Assembly: GCA_027619145.1 (NCBI GenBank)
Contig: JAQCGA010000194.1
Coordinates: 1-7,372 of the forward strand
DNA: 7,372 bases
Direction of reading: 5' to 3'
DNA from: a bacterium
GTDB lineage: Bacteria > Latescibacterota > UBA2968 > GCA-2709665
A program made the position numbers and the translations under genes. Positions 1 through 5,786 of this stretch are shown here, one piece after another. A model generated the notes under the pieces. The model did not search any database and was not told the origin of the DNA. It saw only the letters and a list, made by a program, of their open reading frames with translations. The stretch's first letter is position 1; each line of letters begins with the position of its first letter.

Positions 1-422
1 CCCGCCACAAAAAAAGTGCCCGTATCTCGGTAAGCCAGTTCCTTCGCAACCAACCGGGCGGAGGTGCCGCAACCAATGGAGTGAATCCAGAACGCCTCCC
101 GGTCGAAGCTGATCTCTCCTTCTGTATTGCGCAGGGTTTCAAATACCGAAACACTCAACGCCAGGCTTCGAACGGTATCAAACCCAAGTACCACAACAGC
201 TTGCGGAATGGTAGTAATCCGCCGCGCAAACCCGTAAAATGCCGAGTTGGCCAGGTTGAGCACCTTGGCCGATACGGACATATCGCGAGAAACAATATCG
301 GCCAGTTCGTTTGCGCTGGAGCCACTGTCATCCGCAACTTCCAACACCCGGCTGACGATGATGGGCAACGTGGGCAGATTCTTGATGTTCCGGATACTCA
401 GTCGGATATCTTCGCGGTCCAT
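1..422 (-). CDS. HDOD-domain signalling protein (partial, C-terminus outside window)
   Basis: I read 140 codons from an ATG at 422; the frame is open to the window edge, so the 3' part is missing. The start is preceded by GGAG at 430-433 with a 7-nt gap. The protein begins MDREDIRLSIRNIKNLPTLP. The LPTLP segment, the DIVSRDMSVSAKVLNLANSA stretch (about residues 42-61), FYGFARRITTIPQAVVVLG (about 62-80) and FWIHSIG (about 111-117) are the hallmarks of HDOD domains. These are HD-superfamily helical modules found in bacterial signalling and regulatory proteins, usually without proven catalytic activity. Because the C-terminal half is unseen, I cannot say whether it carries a GGDEF, kinase or other partner domain. 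The family call is firm; the specific role is unknown. It is cytoplasmic as far as visible, with no signal peptide. Confidence 0.92.
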   Translation of the reverse strand, partial: MDREDIRLSIRNIKNLPTLPIIVSRVLEVADDSGSSANELADIVSRDMSVSAKVLNLANSAFYGFARRITTIPQAVVVLGFDTVRSLALSVSVFETLRNTEGEISFDREAFWIHSIGCGTSARLVAKELAYRDTGTFFVA

Positions 423-480
423 CTTTATTCTCCAATCCAACGTGCCCGAATCTTACATGGTGTGATAGGATACAAGATCG

Positions 481-509
481 GTTATAAAAGCACGCACATT
501 ACATAATCA
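481..509 (-). promoter_or_regulatory. Possible promoter of the HDOD gene
   Basis: On the minus strand a good -10 hexamer, TATAAC (481-486), lies 17 bp from a poor -35, TGATTA (504-509). It would start a leader of about 50 nt ahead of the ATG at 422 and lies beyond the hairpin at 521-553. Only the -10 is convincing. Confidence 0.3.
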
Positions 510-520
510 TAAATATAGAA

Positions 521-553
521 AGGCTGGACCTGGGCTTACGGATGATCCAGCCT
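521..553 (-). terminator. Hairpin between tRNA-Lys and the HDOD gene, probable terminator
   Basis: The arms AGGCTGGA (521-528) and TCCAGCCT (546-553) are perfect inverted repeats. On the minus-strand transcript the stem extends to 10 bp, with one U-G and one C-G pair added around a 13-nt loop. On the plus strand the same extension is broken by a C-A mismatch, so the structure favours leftward transcription. The following sequence, TTCTATATTT, is only moderately U-rich. A separate run of seven T residues (577-583, minus strand) lies right after the tRNA 3' end. Confidence 0.55.
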
Positions 554-584
554 CAACTTATATTCAGTCCAGAGAGAAAAAAAG

Positions 585-657
<73 letters not shown>

Positions 658-717
658 ATTCTGTATTTTACCGAAGTTCCAGAAAACCCTCACAAAAATC
701 TACAACAAGACGCCTGA

Positions 718-734
718 GTTTTTCCTGGAAAAAC
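718..734. promoter_or_regulatory. 17-bp palindrome at the tRNA-Lys promoter start site
   Basis: GTTTTTCC (718-725), one base, then GGAAAAAC (727-734) form a perfect inverted repeat with 8-bp arms. It begins 3 bp downstream of the predicted -10 box (737-742) of the minus-strand tRNA promoter, so it covers the expected transcription start. This is the usual place for a repressor operator. In RNA it could form only a 7-bp stem with a 3-nt loop. No binding protein is identifiable. Confidence 0.45.
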
Positions 735-736
735 AA

Positions 737-765
737 AATGTAAAGAACATCCTATTCTTTGTCAA
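737..765 (-). promoter_or_regulatory. Promoter for tRNA-Lys
   Basis: On the minus strand there is a perfect -35 TTGACA (760-765), a 17-bp spacer and TACATT (737-742) as the -10. Transcription would start near 730 and give about 70 nt of leader before the tRNA 5' end at 657. It lies just past the stop codon of the 100-aa gene, so the tRNA can be made independently of the moeA operon. Confidence 0.75.
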
Positions 766-782
766 GCGCTTTGTCCTGCACG

Positions 783-1085
783 TCATTTTTCGTTTTCTTG
801 CTCTTCTTCGGCCTGATTCATCACCGCCAACAACTCTTTATGTCGCTTATCCAGATCGGCAATTCGCTTCTCCAGTCCATCCTCTTCCCCCTGCGATTCT
901 GCAAGCAACAGTTCCACCTTTTTTAATTCTTCAACATGCTTGCTTTGAACCTCTTTCGCATGCTGGATCTGGGGACGAATCTGGGTCGTTTGCCGGTTGT
1001 ACTCGAGCACCATTTGTAACAAAAAAAGAACACAACCCAGCGTGAGTCCAATAAAAATCCAATCAATAGAAAAAGAAATATCCAT
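783..1085 (-). CDS. Small membrane-anchored coiled-coil protein, unknown function
   Basis: This 100-aa product is not one I recognise. One hydrophobic helix (about residues 9-27, WIFIGLTLGCVLFLLQMVL) follows a short acidic N-terminus. The rest (about 34-98) is highly charged, rich in Glu, Lys and Gln, with leucines and isoleucines at coiled-coil-like spacing; a GEEDG break at 66-70 could separate two helices. An acidic N-terminus and Arg residues after the helix suggest the coiled coil faces the cytoplasm. The ATG at 1085 has a GGGGGTGG site 6 nt upstream. It lies 41 nt downstream of moaC in the same direction, so it is probably the last gene of the moeA-moaC operon. It lacks the FGP(K)KLP-type motif of TatA/TatB. 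Function is undetermined; it may be an unrelated rider on the transcript. Confidence 0.75.
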   Translation of the reverse strand: MDISFSIDWIFIGLTLGCVLFLLQMVLEYNRQTTQIRPQIQHAKEVQSKHVEELKKVELLLAESQGEEDGLEKRIADLDKRHKELLAVMNQAEEEQENEK

Positions 1086-1126
1086 AACAAACCACCCCCG
1101 AAACTGGCTTCGAATTCACACAGGAC

Positions 1127-1600
1127 CTATGGCTTTCGGACGTACGTTCCGCTGCGTCCGCCGGTTTTTTTTAACAGGCGGACGTTGCCAATTACCATAT
1201 TTTTGTCCACGGCCTTGCACATATCGTACACCGTGAGCAATGCCACGCTCACCGCCGCAAGCGCCTCCATCTCCACACCGGTCCGGTCCGGCACCCGAAC
1301 CCGCGCCTCGGCCAAAATCCGGTCCTGGCCCACCTCAAATACCAGGTCCACACCCGTTACGGCAATCGGATGGCAAAGCGGAATTAGATCCGACGTGCGC
1401 TTGGCCGCCTGGATACCGGCAATACGCGCCGTTTCCAGCACATTGCCCTTGGGCAGGCTGCCTGCGGCAATCTGCTGCACTGTTTCGGGACGCATCAAAA
1501 TCTCTCCGCCGGCAACTGCCTCTCGGGCGGTAATCTCCTTCCCGGTTACATCTACCATCTGCACAGATCCATCTTCCGAAATATGCGTCAGCTTAGCCAT
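1127..1600 (-). CDS. moaC: Cyclic pyranopterin monophosphate synthase MoaC
   Basis: The enzyme converts 3',8-cyclo-7,8-dihydro-GTP, made by MoaA, into cyclic pyranopterin monophosphate, the second step of molybdenum cofactor synthesis in the cytoplasm. The 157-aa length fits the family (about 160). The start MAKLTHISEDG matches the conserved LTHxxxxG opening, MVDV follows at 15-18, and SDLIPLCHPI is at 70-79. The C-terminal block runs from MCKAVDKNMVIGNVRLL to KKTGGRSGTYVRK. Likely active-site residues by family comparison are Lys51, His77, Asp126 and Lys129. I chose the ATG at 1600 because it aligns with family starts and has AAGGTGG at 1609-1615. A GTG at 1630 would add ten residues and overlap moeA. 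The gap from the moeA stop is 23 nt. MoaA is not in the window. Confidence 0.96.
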   Translation of the reverse strand: MAKLTHISEDGSVQMVDVTGKEITAREAVAGGEILMRPETVQQIAAGSLPKGNVLETARIAGIQAAKRTSDLIPLCHPIAVTGVDLVFEVGQDRILAEARVRVPDRTGVEMEALAAVSVALLTVYDMCKAVDKNMVIGNVRLLKKTGGRSGTYVRKP

Positions 1601-1608
1601 ACAATACA

Positions 1609-1615
1609 CCACCTT
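1609..1615 (-). promoter_or_regulatory. Ribosome binding site deciding the moaC start
   Basis: AAGGTGG on the minus strand lies 8 nt before the ATG at 1600 and inside the alternative longer frame that begins with GTG at 1630. This favours the shorter MoaC. Confidence 0.7.
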
Positions 1616-1623
1616 ATTGAGAT

Positions 1624-2844
1624 CTACCACTCCGTCAGCAGCACCACATTCACACCTGCGCCTGCATCCAGAAATTCTTCATCTGCCTCCACCACAAACA
1701 AACTGTTGGCCCGAGAAAGAGAAAACAGATCCGCAGATCCATGATGACCCACCCAGCGGCTATGCCAGACGCCGGCCCGTTCTTCACTCCAGGCGGGTAC
1801 GTACTGTCGTCTGCCGGGCGTTTGCCGGAACGGTTCGTCCAGCACGCCTTTCACCACCGGGCGATGCAGGTTCTCCATTTGCTGCATCTTACGCAGGGCC
1901 GGCCGCACCATTAATTCCAACCCCACCACAGTAGACACAGGATTTCCAGGCAGTCCAAAAATCAGCTTTGTACCCCGTACGCCAAAGGTAAGCGGCTTGC
2001 CCGGTTTCATCTGAATCCGATCGAACAGCACCTCCACGCCGCATTCCCGCATGGCAACTTGTACCAGATCGTACACTCCGGCAGATACCCCACCTGAAAG
2101 CAAAACGATATCACACGTATCCAGCCCCTGGGAAATGACCCGGTTCAGCTCGGCTTCGTTGTCATCTGCAATGCCCATATAACAAGCCCGGGCGCCAATT
2201 TCTTGAACCTGTGCCATCATCGAGTACGCATTGCTATTGCGAATCTGCCCCGCTCGAGGAACCTGGCCGGGCTCCACAATCTCACTTCCCGTTGAAACCA
2301 CTCCCACCACCGGCTGCCGGTACACGGGCACCCGCACAGTACCCATGGCGGCCAGAATACCAATCTCAGGCGGGCGTACCAGCGTGCCCGCCTTCAGCAC
2401 CACGTCTCCTTCTTGTACATCTTCTCCCAACCACGCAATATGCCTTCCAACCTCGGTAACCTCCAGCACCTTGACCCGGTCCCCTTCGGTTACCGTTTCT
2501 TCCACCATCACAACCGTATCTGCACCCTCCGGCACCGGTGCGCCGGTCATAATCCGTGCCGCTTTTCCCGATGAAACAGGAACCGTAGGCACTTTCCCTG
2601 CCGGGATCTCTTCCACCACATCCAGAACCGCAGGATGCTCGCGGGAAGCCGTTTGAATATCCGCGCCTACCACCGCGTACCCGTCCATTGCAGCTTTATG
2701 AAACGGCGGCATGTTGAGATCCGATTGAATATCCTCGGCCAGCGTGCGGCCCAACGCATCCATCAAATCGACAGAAACCAGATCAATAGATGGCGTATGC
2801 GCCAGCACAATCCGGATCGCCTCTTCCATTGGAATCATATCCAT
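1624..2844 (-). CDS. moeA: Molybdopterin molybdenumtransferase MoeA
   Basis: MoeA uses adenylylated molybdopterin and molybdate to make molybdenum cofactor, the last common step of the pathway. The 406-aa protein shows the family motifs in order: PPFHKAAMDGYAV (about 46-58), MTGAPVPEGADTVVM (about 99-113), VVSTGSE (about 182-188), GQIRNSN (about 199-205), SGGVSAGVYDLV (about 250-261), MKPGKPLTFG (about 279-288) and GLPGNPVS (about 297-304). A C-terminal domain IV ends in NVVLLTEW. The start is ambiguous: a GTG at 2850 and ATGs at 2844, 2838 and 2829 are in frame. I chose 2844 because AGAAGGG lies 9 nt upstream. moaC and a 100-aa gene follow in the same direction. No fused or missing domain is visible. 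It is read divergently from the reductase gene. Confidence 0.95.
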   Translation of the reverse strand: MDMIPMEEAIRIVLAHTPSIDLVSVDLMDALGRTLAEDIQSDLNMPPFHKAAMDGYAVVGADIQTASREHPAVLDVVEEIPAGKVPTVPVSSGKAARIMTGAPVPEGADTVVMVEETVTEGDRVKVLEVTEVGRHIAWLGEDVQEGDVVLKAGTLVRPPEIGILAAMGTVRVPVYRQPVVGVVSTGSEIVEPGQVPRAGQIRNSNAYSMMAQVQEIGARACYMGIADDNEAELNRVISQGLDTCDIVLLSGGVSAGVYDLVQVAMRECGVEVLFDRIQMKPGKPLTFGVRGTKLIFGLPGNPVSTVVGLELMVRPALRKMQQMENLHRPVVKGVLDEPFRQTPGRRQYVPAWSEERAGVWHSRWVGHHGSADLFSLSRANSLFVVEADEEFLDAGAGVNVVLLTEW

Positions 2845-2877
2845 AAACACGTACCCTTCTCAAATTTCGATATAGAA

Positions 2878-2898
2878 AAGATCGGCTATTCCGATTTT
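2878..2898. promoter_or_regulatory. Inverted repeat over the moeA transcription start
   Basis: ATCGG (2881-2885) and CCGAT (2891-2895) flank CTATT, and one G-T plus two A-T pairs extend the arms to 8 bp. The element lies directly downstream of the moeA -10 box and covers the expected start near 2892. It could be an operator or a short 5' hairpin in the mRNA. It is modest in length and may be chance. Confidence 0.35.
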
Positions 2899-2927
2899 AA
2901 TATAAATAATCCTGAGCCGAATGTCAC
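2899..2927 (-). promoter_or_regulatory. Promoter of the moeA-moaC operon
   Basis: On the minus strand GTGACA (2922-2927), a 17-bp spacer and TATATT (2899-2904) each match the sigma-70 consensus at five of six positions. The start near 2892 leaves a leader of about 48 nt before the moeA ATG, too short for a molybdenum cofactor riboswitch. Confidence 0.65.
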
Positions 2928-2958
2928 GTTTCACGCTCCGGGTGCTTTTTCTTTATGA

Positions 2959-2988
2959 TTGACATATCTGCCCTTGCCGACCTATTCT
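2959..2988 (+). promoter_or_regulatory. Promoter of the reductase gene
   Basis: A perfect TTGACA (2959-2964) is followed after 18 bp by TATTCT (2983-2988). The transcript would start near 2995 and give a leader of about 50 nt. It is divergent from the moeA promoter, with about 30 bp between the two -35 boxes. Confidence 0.6.
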
Positions 2989-3044
2989 AATAGCAAACAT
3001 AAACTTTTCAGAAACGTCCACCCAACCAGGAGAATTCATTTAGG

Positions 3045-3770
3045 ATGGCACAATCAAACCAGGTTGCAATCATCACAGGGGCTGGAAGCGGCATTGGACA
3101 GGCCATTGCCAGAAGCTTCGCAGAATCCGGTATTCAGGTCGTACTGGCAGGCAGACAAGCACATACCCTGGAAAAGACCGCGTCGGAACTGGGTACAACT
3201 GCACGCATTGTTCCCACCGATGTAACCGACCGAAACTCCGTTCGCACCCTCGCCGAAAAGACACTCGAAGACTTTGGCCGCATTGACATTCTGGTCAACA
3301 ATGCTGGCATCAATACACAAAAAAGAAACCTCCGAGATATTTCCGACGAAGACTGGGACCGGGTCATCCAGATCAACCTCACCGGTGCCTTCAACACCTT
3401 CCGGGCCATGTTGCCCCAAATGGAAAAGCAGGGAGATGGGCTGGTCATCAACATTTCGTCCATGGCGGGCAAACGCGCGGGCACAACCGGAGGCGCTGCC
3501 TACAGCGCTTCTAAGTTTGGCCTGGCCTCGCTCACACAATCCATCAATGCCGAATTCCGCGAAACCGGCATCCGGGCCTGCTGTATTTTCCCAGGCGAAG
3601 TCGATACGCCCATTCTGGACCTGCGCCCCAATCCTGTCTCAGCGGAAAAACGCAACGCAGCGCTACAACCCGGAGATGTTGCCGCCGCTGCCTTGATGGT
3701 TGCGCAGCTTCCCAACCGCGCAATTGTAGAAGAAATTACCATCTTTCCCAGACGCGTTGTCTCGGCATAA
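3045..3770 (+). CDS. Short-chain dehydrogenase/reductase (SDR family)
   Basis: This 241-aa protein is a single-domain classical SDR, an NAD(P)-dependent oxidoreductase with a Rossmann fold. The cofactor motif TGAGSGIG is at 11-18, NNAG at 85-88, and the catalytic set is Asn111, Ser139 (in INISSMAG), Tyr153 and Lys157 (YSASK). Arg37 at the end of the second strand (LAGR) suggests preference for NADP(H). The PGEVDTPI segment (183-190) is the usual post-catalytic turn. It resembles FabG-like and serine/short-alcohol dehydrogenase-like SDRs, but the substrate cannot be assigned. The EEITIFPRR end is typical of a subgroup of general reductases. The ATG at 3045 has AGGAGAA at 3028-3034, a somewhat long 10-nt gap. 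It is monocistronic between its own promoter and a hairpin. Confidence 0.9.
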   Translation: MAQSNQVAIITGAGSGIGQAIARSFAESGIQVVLAGRQAHTLEKTASELGTTARIVPTDVTDRNSVRTLAEKTLEDFGRIDILVNNAGINTQKRNLRDISDEDWDRVIQINLTGAFNTFRAMLPQMEKQGDGLVINISSMAGKRAGTTGGAAYSASKFGLASLTQSINAEFRETGIRACCIFPGEVDTPILDLRPNPVSAEKRNAALQPGDVAAAALMVAQLPNRAIVEEITIFPRRVVSA

Positions 3771-3778
3771 CCGAACCT

Positions 3779-3802
3779 GGGGAGCGCCTGCACGGGCTCC
3801 CC
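3779..3802 (+). terminator. Probable terminator after the reductase gene
   Basis: GGGGAGC (3779-3785) pairs perfectly with GCTCCCC (3796-3802) across a 10-nt loop, 9 nt after the stop codon. The T-tract is poor (TTGTG), so termination may be partial. Confidence 0.55.
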
Positions 3803-3814
3803 TTGTGAAAACCC

Positions 3815-3853
3815 TTGTCTGAAGGACGTAATTTTATTAATTTTCCCTATAAC
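3815..3853 (+). promoter_or_regulatory. Candidate rng promoter
   Basis: TTGTCT (3815-3820), a 17-bp spacer and TAATTT (3838-3843) form one weak promoter. A nearby TATAAC (3848-3853) is a better -10 but has no good -35. Either would yield a long rng leader. Confidence 0.35.
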
Positions 3854-4006
3854 CTCTAACGATCTCAATTATTTATTTCTACCCCGGACCCGCCTTTGAA
3901 TATTCCCGATCCCGGTTCGCCTTCCTGGCAATTCTCTCCGGCCCTCTGATCGGTAAAAAACAAATCAACTTTTGCCCGTAACAGGGCTCGGCTGTCCAGC
4001 GGCCGG

Positions 4007-4044
4007 GCGCGTGGTAAAAAAGCCCGCAGCCCGACCACCTGCGC
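4007..4044 (+). other. Alternative leader stem upstream of rng
   Basis: GCGCGTGGT (4007-4015) can pair with ACCAC (4034-4038) plus GCGC (4041-4044), giving nine pairs with a 2-nt bulge and an 18-nt loop. It uses bases 4036-4044 that are also the 5' arm of the larger hairpin at 4036-4089, so the two cannot form together. This was found by eye, with no energy calculation. Confidence 0.35.
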
Positions 4045-4089
4045 AGACAATCCCCGGTCTCCGCAACGTAACCGGGTTCTGCACAGGTG
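4036..4089 (+). other. Long interrupted hairpin in the rng leader
   Basis: Three nested helices pair in order. CACCTG (4036-4041) pairs with CAGGTG (4084-4089), GCAGA (4043-4047) with TCTGC (4078-4082), and CCCGGT (4053-4058) with ACCGGG (4071-4076), giving 17 pairs around a 12-nt loop. One C-A mismatch and one asymmetric internal loop interrupt it. It ends 28 nt before the rng start and is followed by TTTCTTTG, so it could be an RNase processing site, a translation control element or an attenuator. Confidence 0.55.
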
Positions 4090-4117
4090 TTTCTTTGTGA
4101 AGAAGGGTGACAAACGT

Positions 4118-5659
4118 GTGAAGACCGAAATCATTATTAACGTAGCTTCTCAGGACTCCAGAATTGCAATTCTGGAAGATGGGAAGCTCGTCGAAATCCT
4201 TGTGGAGTTCGACGAAAAAGAACGCATGGTAGGTAACGTATACAAAGGTAAAGTCTCTGCGGTTCTTCCTGGTATGCAGGCTTCGTTTGTAGATATCGGT
4301 GGCGAAAAAAGTGCCTTCCTGCATGCCTCAGACATGCCCGGATCTCCGGGGTCTATGGTGGATCTGGACGACGAAACACTGGAAGAGGTAGATTACAAAA
4401 CCAACTCCAGGGGTAAAACCATTGTACCCATTGAGGAACTGATCCGTGAAGGACAGGATCTTCTTGTCCAGGTCAAGAAAGAACCCATTGGCACCAAAGG
4501 CCCTCGCGTAACCGCTGTTCCGTCCCTCGCGGGCCGGTTTATGGTCCTGGTACCCAACGGCGAAAAAGTGGGTGTTTCCCGAAAAATCACAGACTGGTCG
4601 GAAAAACGCCGGCTCAAAGATATTGGCCGGGAAATCAAGCCCGAAGGATACGGCATCATTGTGCGTACCGAGGCCTCGGGAAAAGGAGACCGGGAACTCT
4701 CTCGCGACATGAAAGACCTGGTGGGCACGTGGGAACGGATCCAGAAACAGGCCAAAAAACTGGGCGAACCACGGCTGATCCACAAAGAAATGGGAATGAC
4801 CTCCAGCCTCATTCGCGACCTGTTCACGGACGACGTGCAACGGCTGGTGGTGGATTCTAAACGGGAATACAAGCAGATCATTTCCTATCTCAAAACCACG
4901 TCGCCGCATCTGCGTGAGCGCGTGGAATGCCACAGAGACAAAACACCCGTATTTGACGCATTTGGCATTGAAGAAGAAATTGAAAAATGTTACGAGCGCA
5001 AGGTCTGGCTCAAAGGTGGTGGCTATCTGGTATTAGACCACACAGAGGCCCTGGTGTCCATCGACGTCAACAGTGGACGATATGTAGGCCGGACCAACCA
5101 GGAAGAAACCGTACTCAAAATCAACCTGGAAGCGGCCAACGAAATCGCCCGCCAGCTCCGGTTACGCGACATCGGCGGAATCATCGTCATCGATTTTATT
5201 GACATGATGTATCCCCAGAATCGCAGAAAGGTAGAAGAGGAATTTCGGCTGGCCATCCGGCGAGACCGGTCTCGGCCGCGCACGTCAGAAATCAGCGAAT
5301 TTGGCCTCATGGAAATGACCCGGCAACGCGTGCGTCCCAGCCTCTTGTTTACCTTCAGCGAATCCTGCCCTACCTGCAAAGGCACCGGCCGGGTGGCCAG
5401 CCGGGAAACGACCCTGGCCCGCATCGAGCGGTGGCTGAATCGCTCTCGGGCGGCCTCTGTAGAACGCAGGCTCACGGTACACGTCAACCCTGCCGTGGGG
5501 GAGTTCTTGCTGGAAAACCGCAAAGAACGTCTCAAGCGCGTCCGGCGCTCCACCCGCGTATGGCTCAACGTAGAAATGGACCTGAACCTGCCTGTAGACG
5601 CCTACCGGATCTATTCACGCAAACGAAATGCGGATATTACGGACAAATTTAAAACTTGA
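4118..5659 (+). CDS. rng: Ribonuclease E/G family endoribonuclease
   Basis: This is a single-strand-specific endoribonuclease that processes rRNA and starts mRNA decay. The 513-aa protein has RNase G layout with no long disordered degradosome tail. An S1-type domain carries GNVYKGKVSAVLPGMQASFVDIGGEKSAFLH (about 39-69), interrupted by an acidic loop and resuming at about 109-132. The catalytic DNase I-like domain has Asp316 in SIDVNSG and Asp359 in VIDFIDM, the metal-binding pair. The zinc-link motif CPTC (Cys417, Cys420) is followed by KGTG. I chose the GTG at 4118, which gives VKTEIIINVA like family N-termini, with AGAAGGGTGA upstream. A GTG at 4097 in frame would add seven residues. The gene precedes rplU-rpmA, a common arrangement, and has a long structured leader that may be self-regulated. 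Confidence 0.93.
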   Translation: MKTEIIINVASQDSRIAILEDGKLVEILVEFDEKERMVGNVYKGKVSAVLPGMQASFVDIGGEKSAFLHASDMPGSPGSMVDLDDETLEEVDYKTNSRGKTIVPIEELIREGQDLLVQVKKEPIGTKGPRVTAVPSLAGRFMVLVPNGEKVGVSRKITDWSEKRRLKDIGREIKPEGYGIIVRTEASGKGDRELSRDMKDLVGTWERIQKQAKKLGEPRLIHKEMGMTSSLIRDLFTDDVQRLVVDSKREYKQIISYLKTTSPHLRERVECHRDKTPVFDAFGIEEEIEKCYERKVWLKGGGYLVLDHTEALVSIDVNSGRYVGRTNQEETVLKINLEAANEIARQLRLRDIGGIIVIDFIDMMYPQNRRKVEEEFRLAIRRDRSRPRTSEISEFGLMEMTRQRVRPSLLFTFSESCPTCKGTGRVASRETTLARIERWLNRSRAASVERRLTVHVNPAVGEFLLENRKERLKRVRRSTRVWLNVEMDLNLPVDAYRIYSRKRNADITDKFKT

Positions 5660-5684
5660 CAAAAACCCTGTACTTTGTTACTCT
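5656..5684 (+). promoter_or_regulatory. Promoter for rplU-rpmA-mdh
   Basis: A perfect -35 TTGACA (5656-5661) overlaps the rng stop codon TGA (5657-5659). After 17 bp comes TACTCT (5679-5684), a weak -10 with three of six matches. The start near 5691 gives a leader of about 96 nt. The promoter would let the ribosomal protein genes be expressed independently of rng. Confidence 0.55.
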
Positions 5685-5703
5685 CTTCAGTCTCTATCTC
5701 CGT

Positions 5704-5725
5704 CTCCGGGCCTTCGGGTCCGGAG
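5704..5725 (+). other. UUCG-capped hairpin in the rplU leader
   Basis: Bases 5704-5712 pair with 5717-5725 over nine positions (one G-U) around a TTCG tetraloop closed by C-G, an exceptionally stable RNA loop. The downstream sequence is not a clean T-run, so a terminator role is doubtful. It is more likely a leader structure. Confidence 0.6.
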
Positions 5726-5744
5726 CGAGTTTCGTTTCTCTGCA

Positions 5745-5763
5745 CCGTCCCTATTCCGGACGG
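5745..5763 (+). other. Second hairpin in the rplU leader
   Basis: CCGTCC (5745-5750) pairs perfectly with GGACGG (5758-5763) around the 7-nt loop CTATTCC. It ends 11 nt before the GGAGG ribosome binding site (5775-5779) of rplU, close enough to affect initiation. Confidence 0.5.
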
Positions 5764-5786
5764 AAGCTGTTTCTGGAGGTTCTGCA

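Larger units (their letters stand above)
3803..4117 (+). other. Gene-free stretch: promoter region and long leader of rng
   Basis: About 315 bp without a convincing gene; there is no plus-strand ATG. The first 80 bp are AT-rich and promoter-like. From about 3880 the sequence becomes GC-rich and contains several inverted repeats, the best of which are listed separately. An open frame from 3957 to 4100 has only GTG or TTG starts and no recognisable protein. I take this as an untranslated leader of roughly 260 nt. Confidence 0.6.

Noticed and set aside
81..506. Plus-strand frame opposite the HDOD gene.
   Set aside because: The minus strand carries a conserved HDOD domain with a proper start and ribosome binding site; the plus-strand product shows no family features.
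1601..1630. Longer MoaC start (GTG at 1630).
   Set aside because: The extra ten residues do not fit the MoaC N-terminus, would overlap moeA, and would place the strong AAGGTGG site inside the coding region.
1185..1934. Long plus-strand open frame antisense to moaC and moeA (249 codons).
   Set aside because: The product is rich in Ser, Thr, Pro and Arg, as expected for a shadow frame of GC-rich genes, and the opposite strand encodes two unmistakable enzymes.
2845..2960. Molybdenum cofactor riboswitch upstream of moeA.
   Set aside because: The predicted leader is only about 48 nt, too short for the known aptamer, and no matching multi-stem fold is visible.
3957..4100. Open plus-strand frame ending TGA that overlaps the GTG at 4097 (GTGA), possibly a leader peptide for rng.
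   Set aside because: It has only TTG or GTG starts and no good ribosome binding site, and overlaps strong hairpin sequence. The translated product shows no recognisable pattern.
3865..4324. Minus-strand frames across the rng leader and the 5' end of rng.
   Set aside because: They run antisense to conserved rng coding sequence or begin inside it, lack ribosome binding sites, and their products look like random Arg/Ser/Pro-rich translations.
5628..5786. Upstream in-frame extension of rplU into rng.
   Set aside because: MYAVV is the conserved L21 start with a perfect GGAGG; the extension would translate the promoter and leader hairpins.
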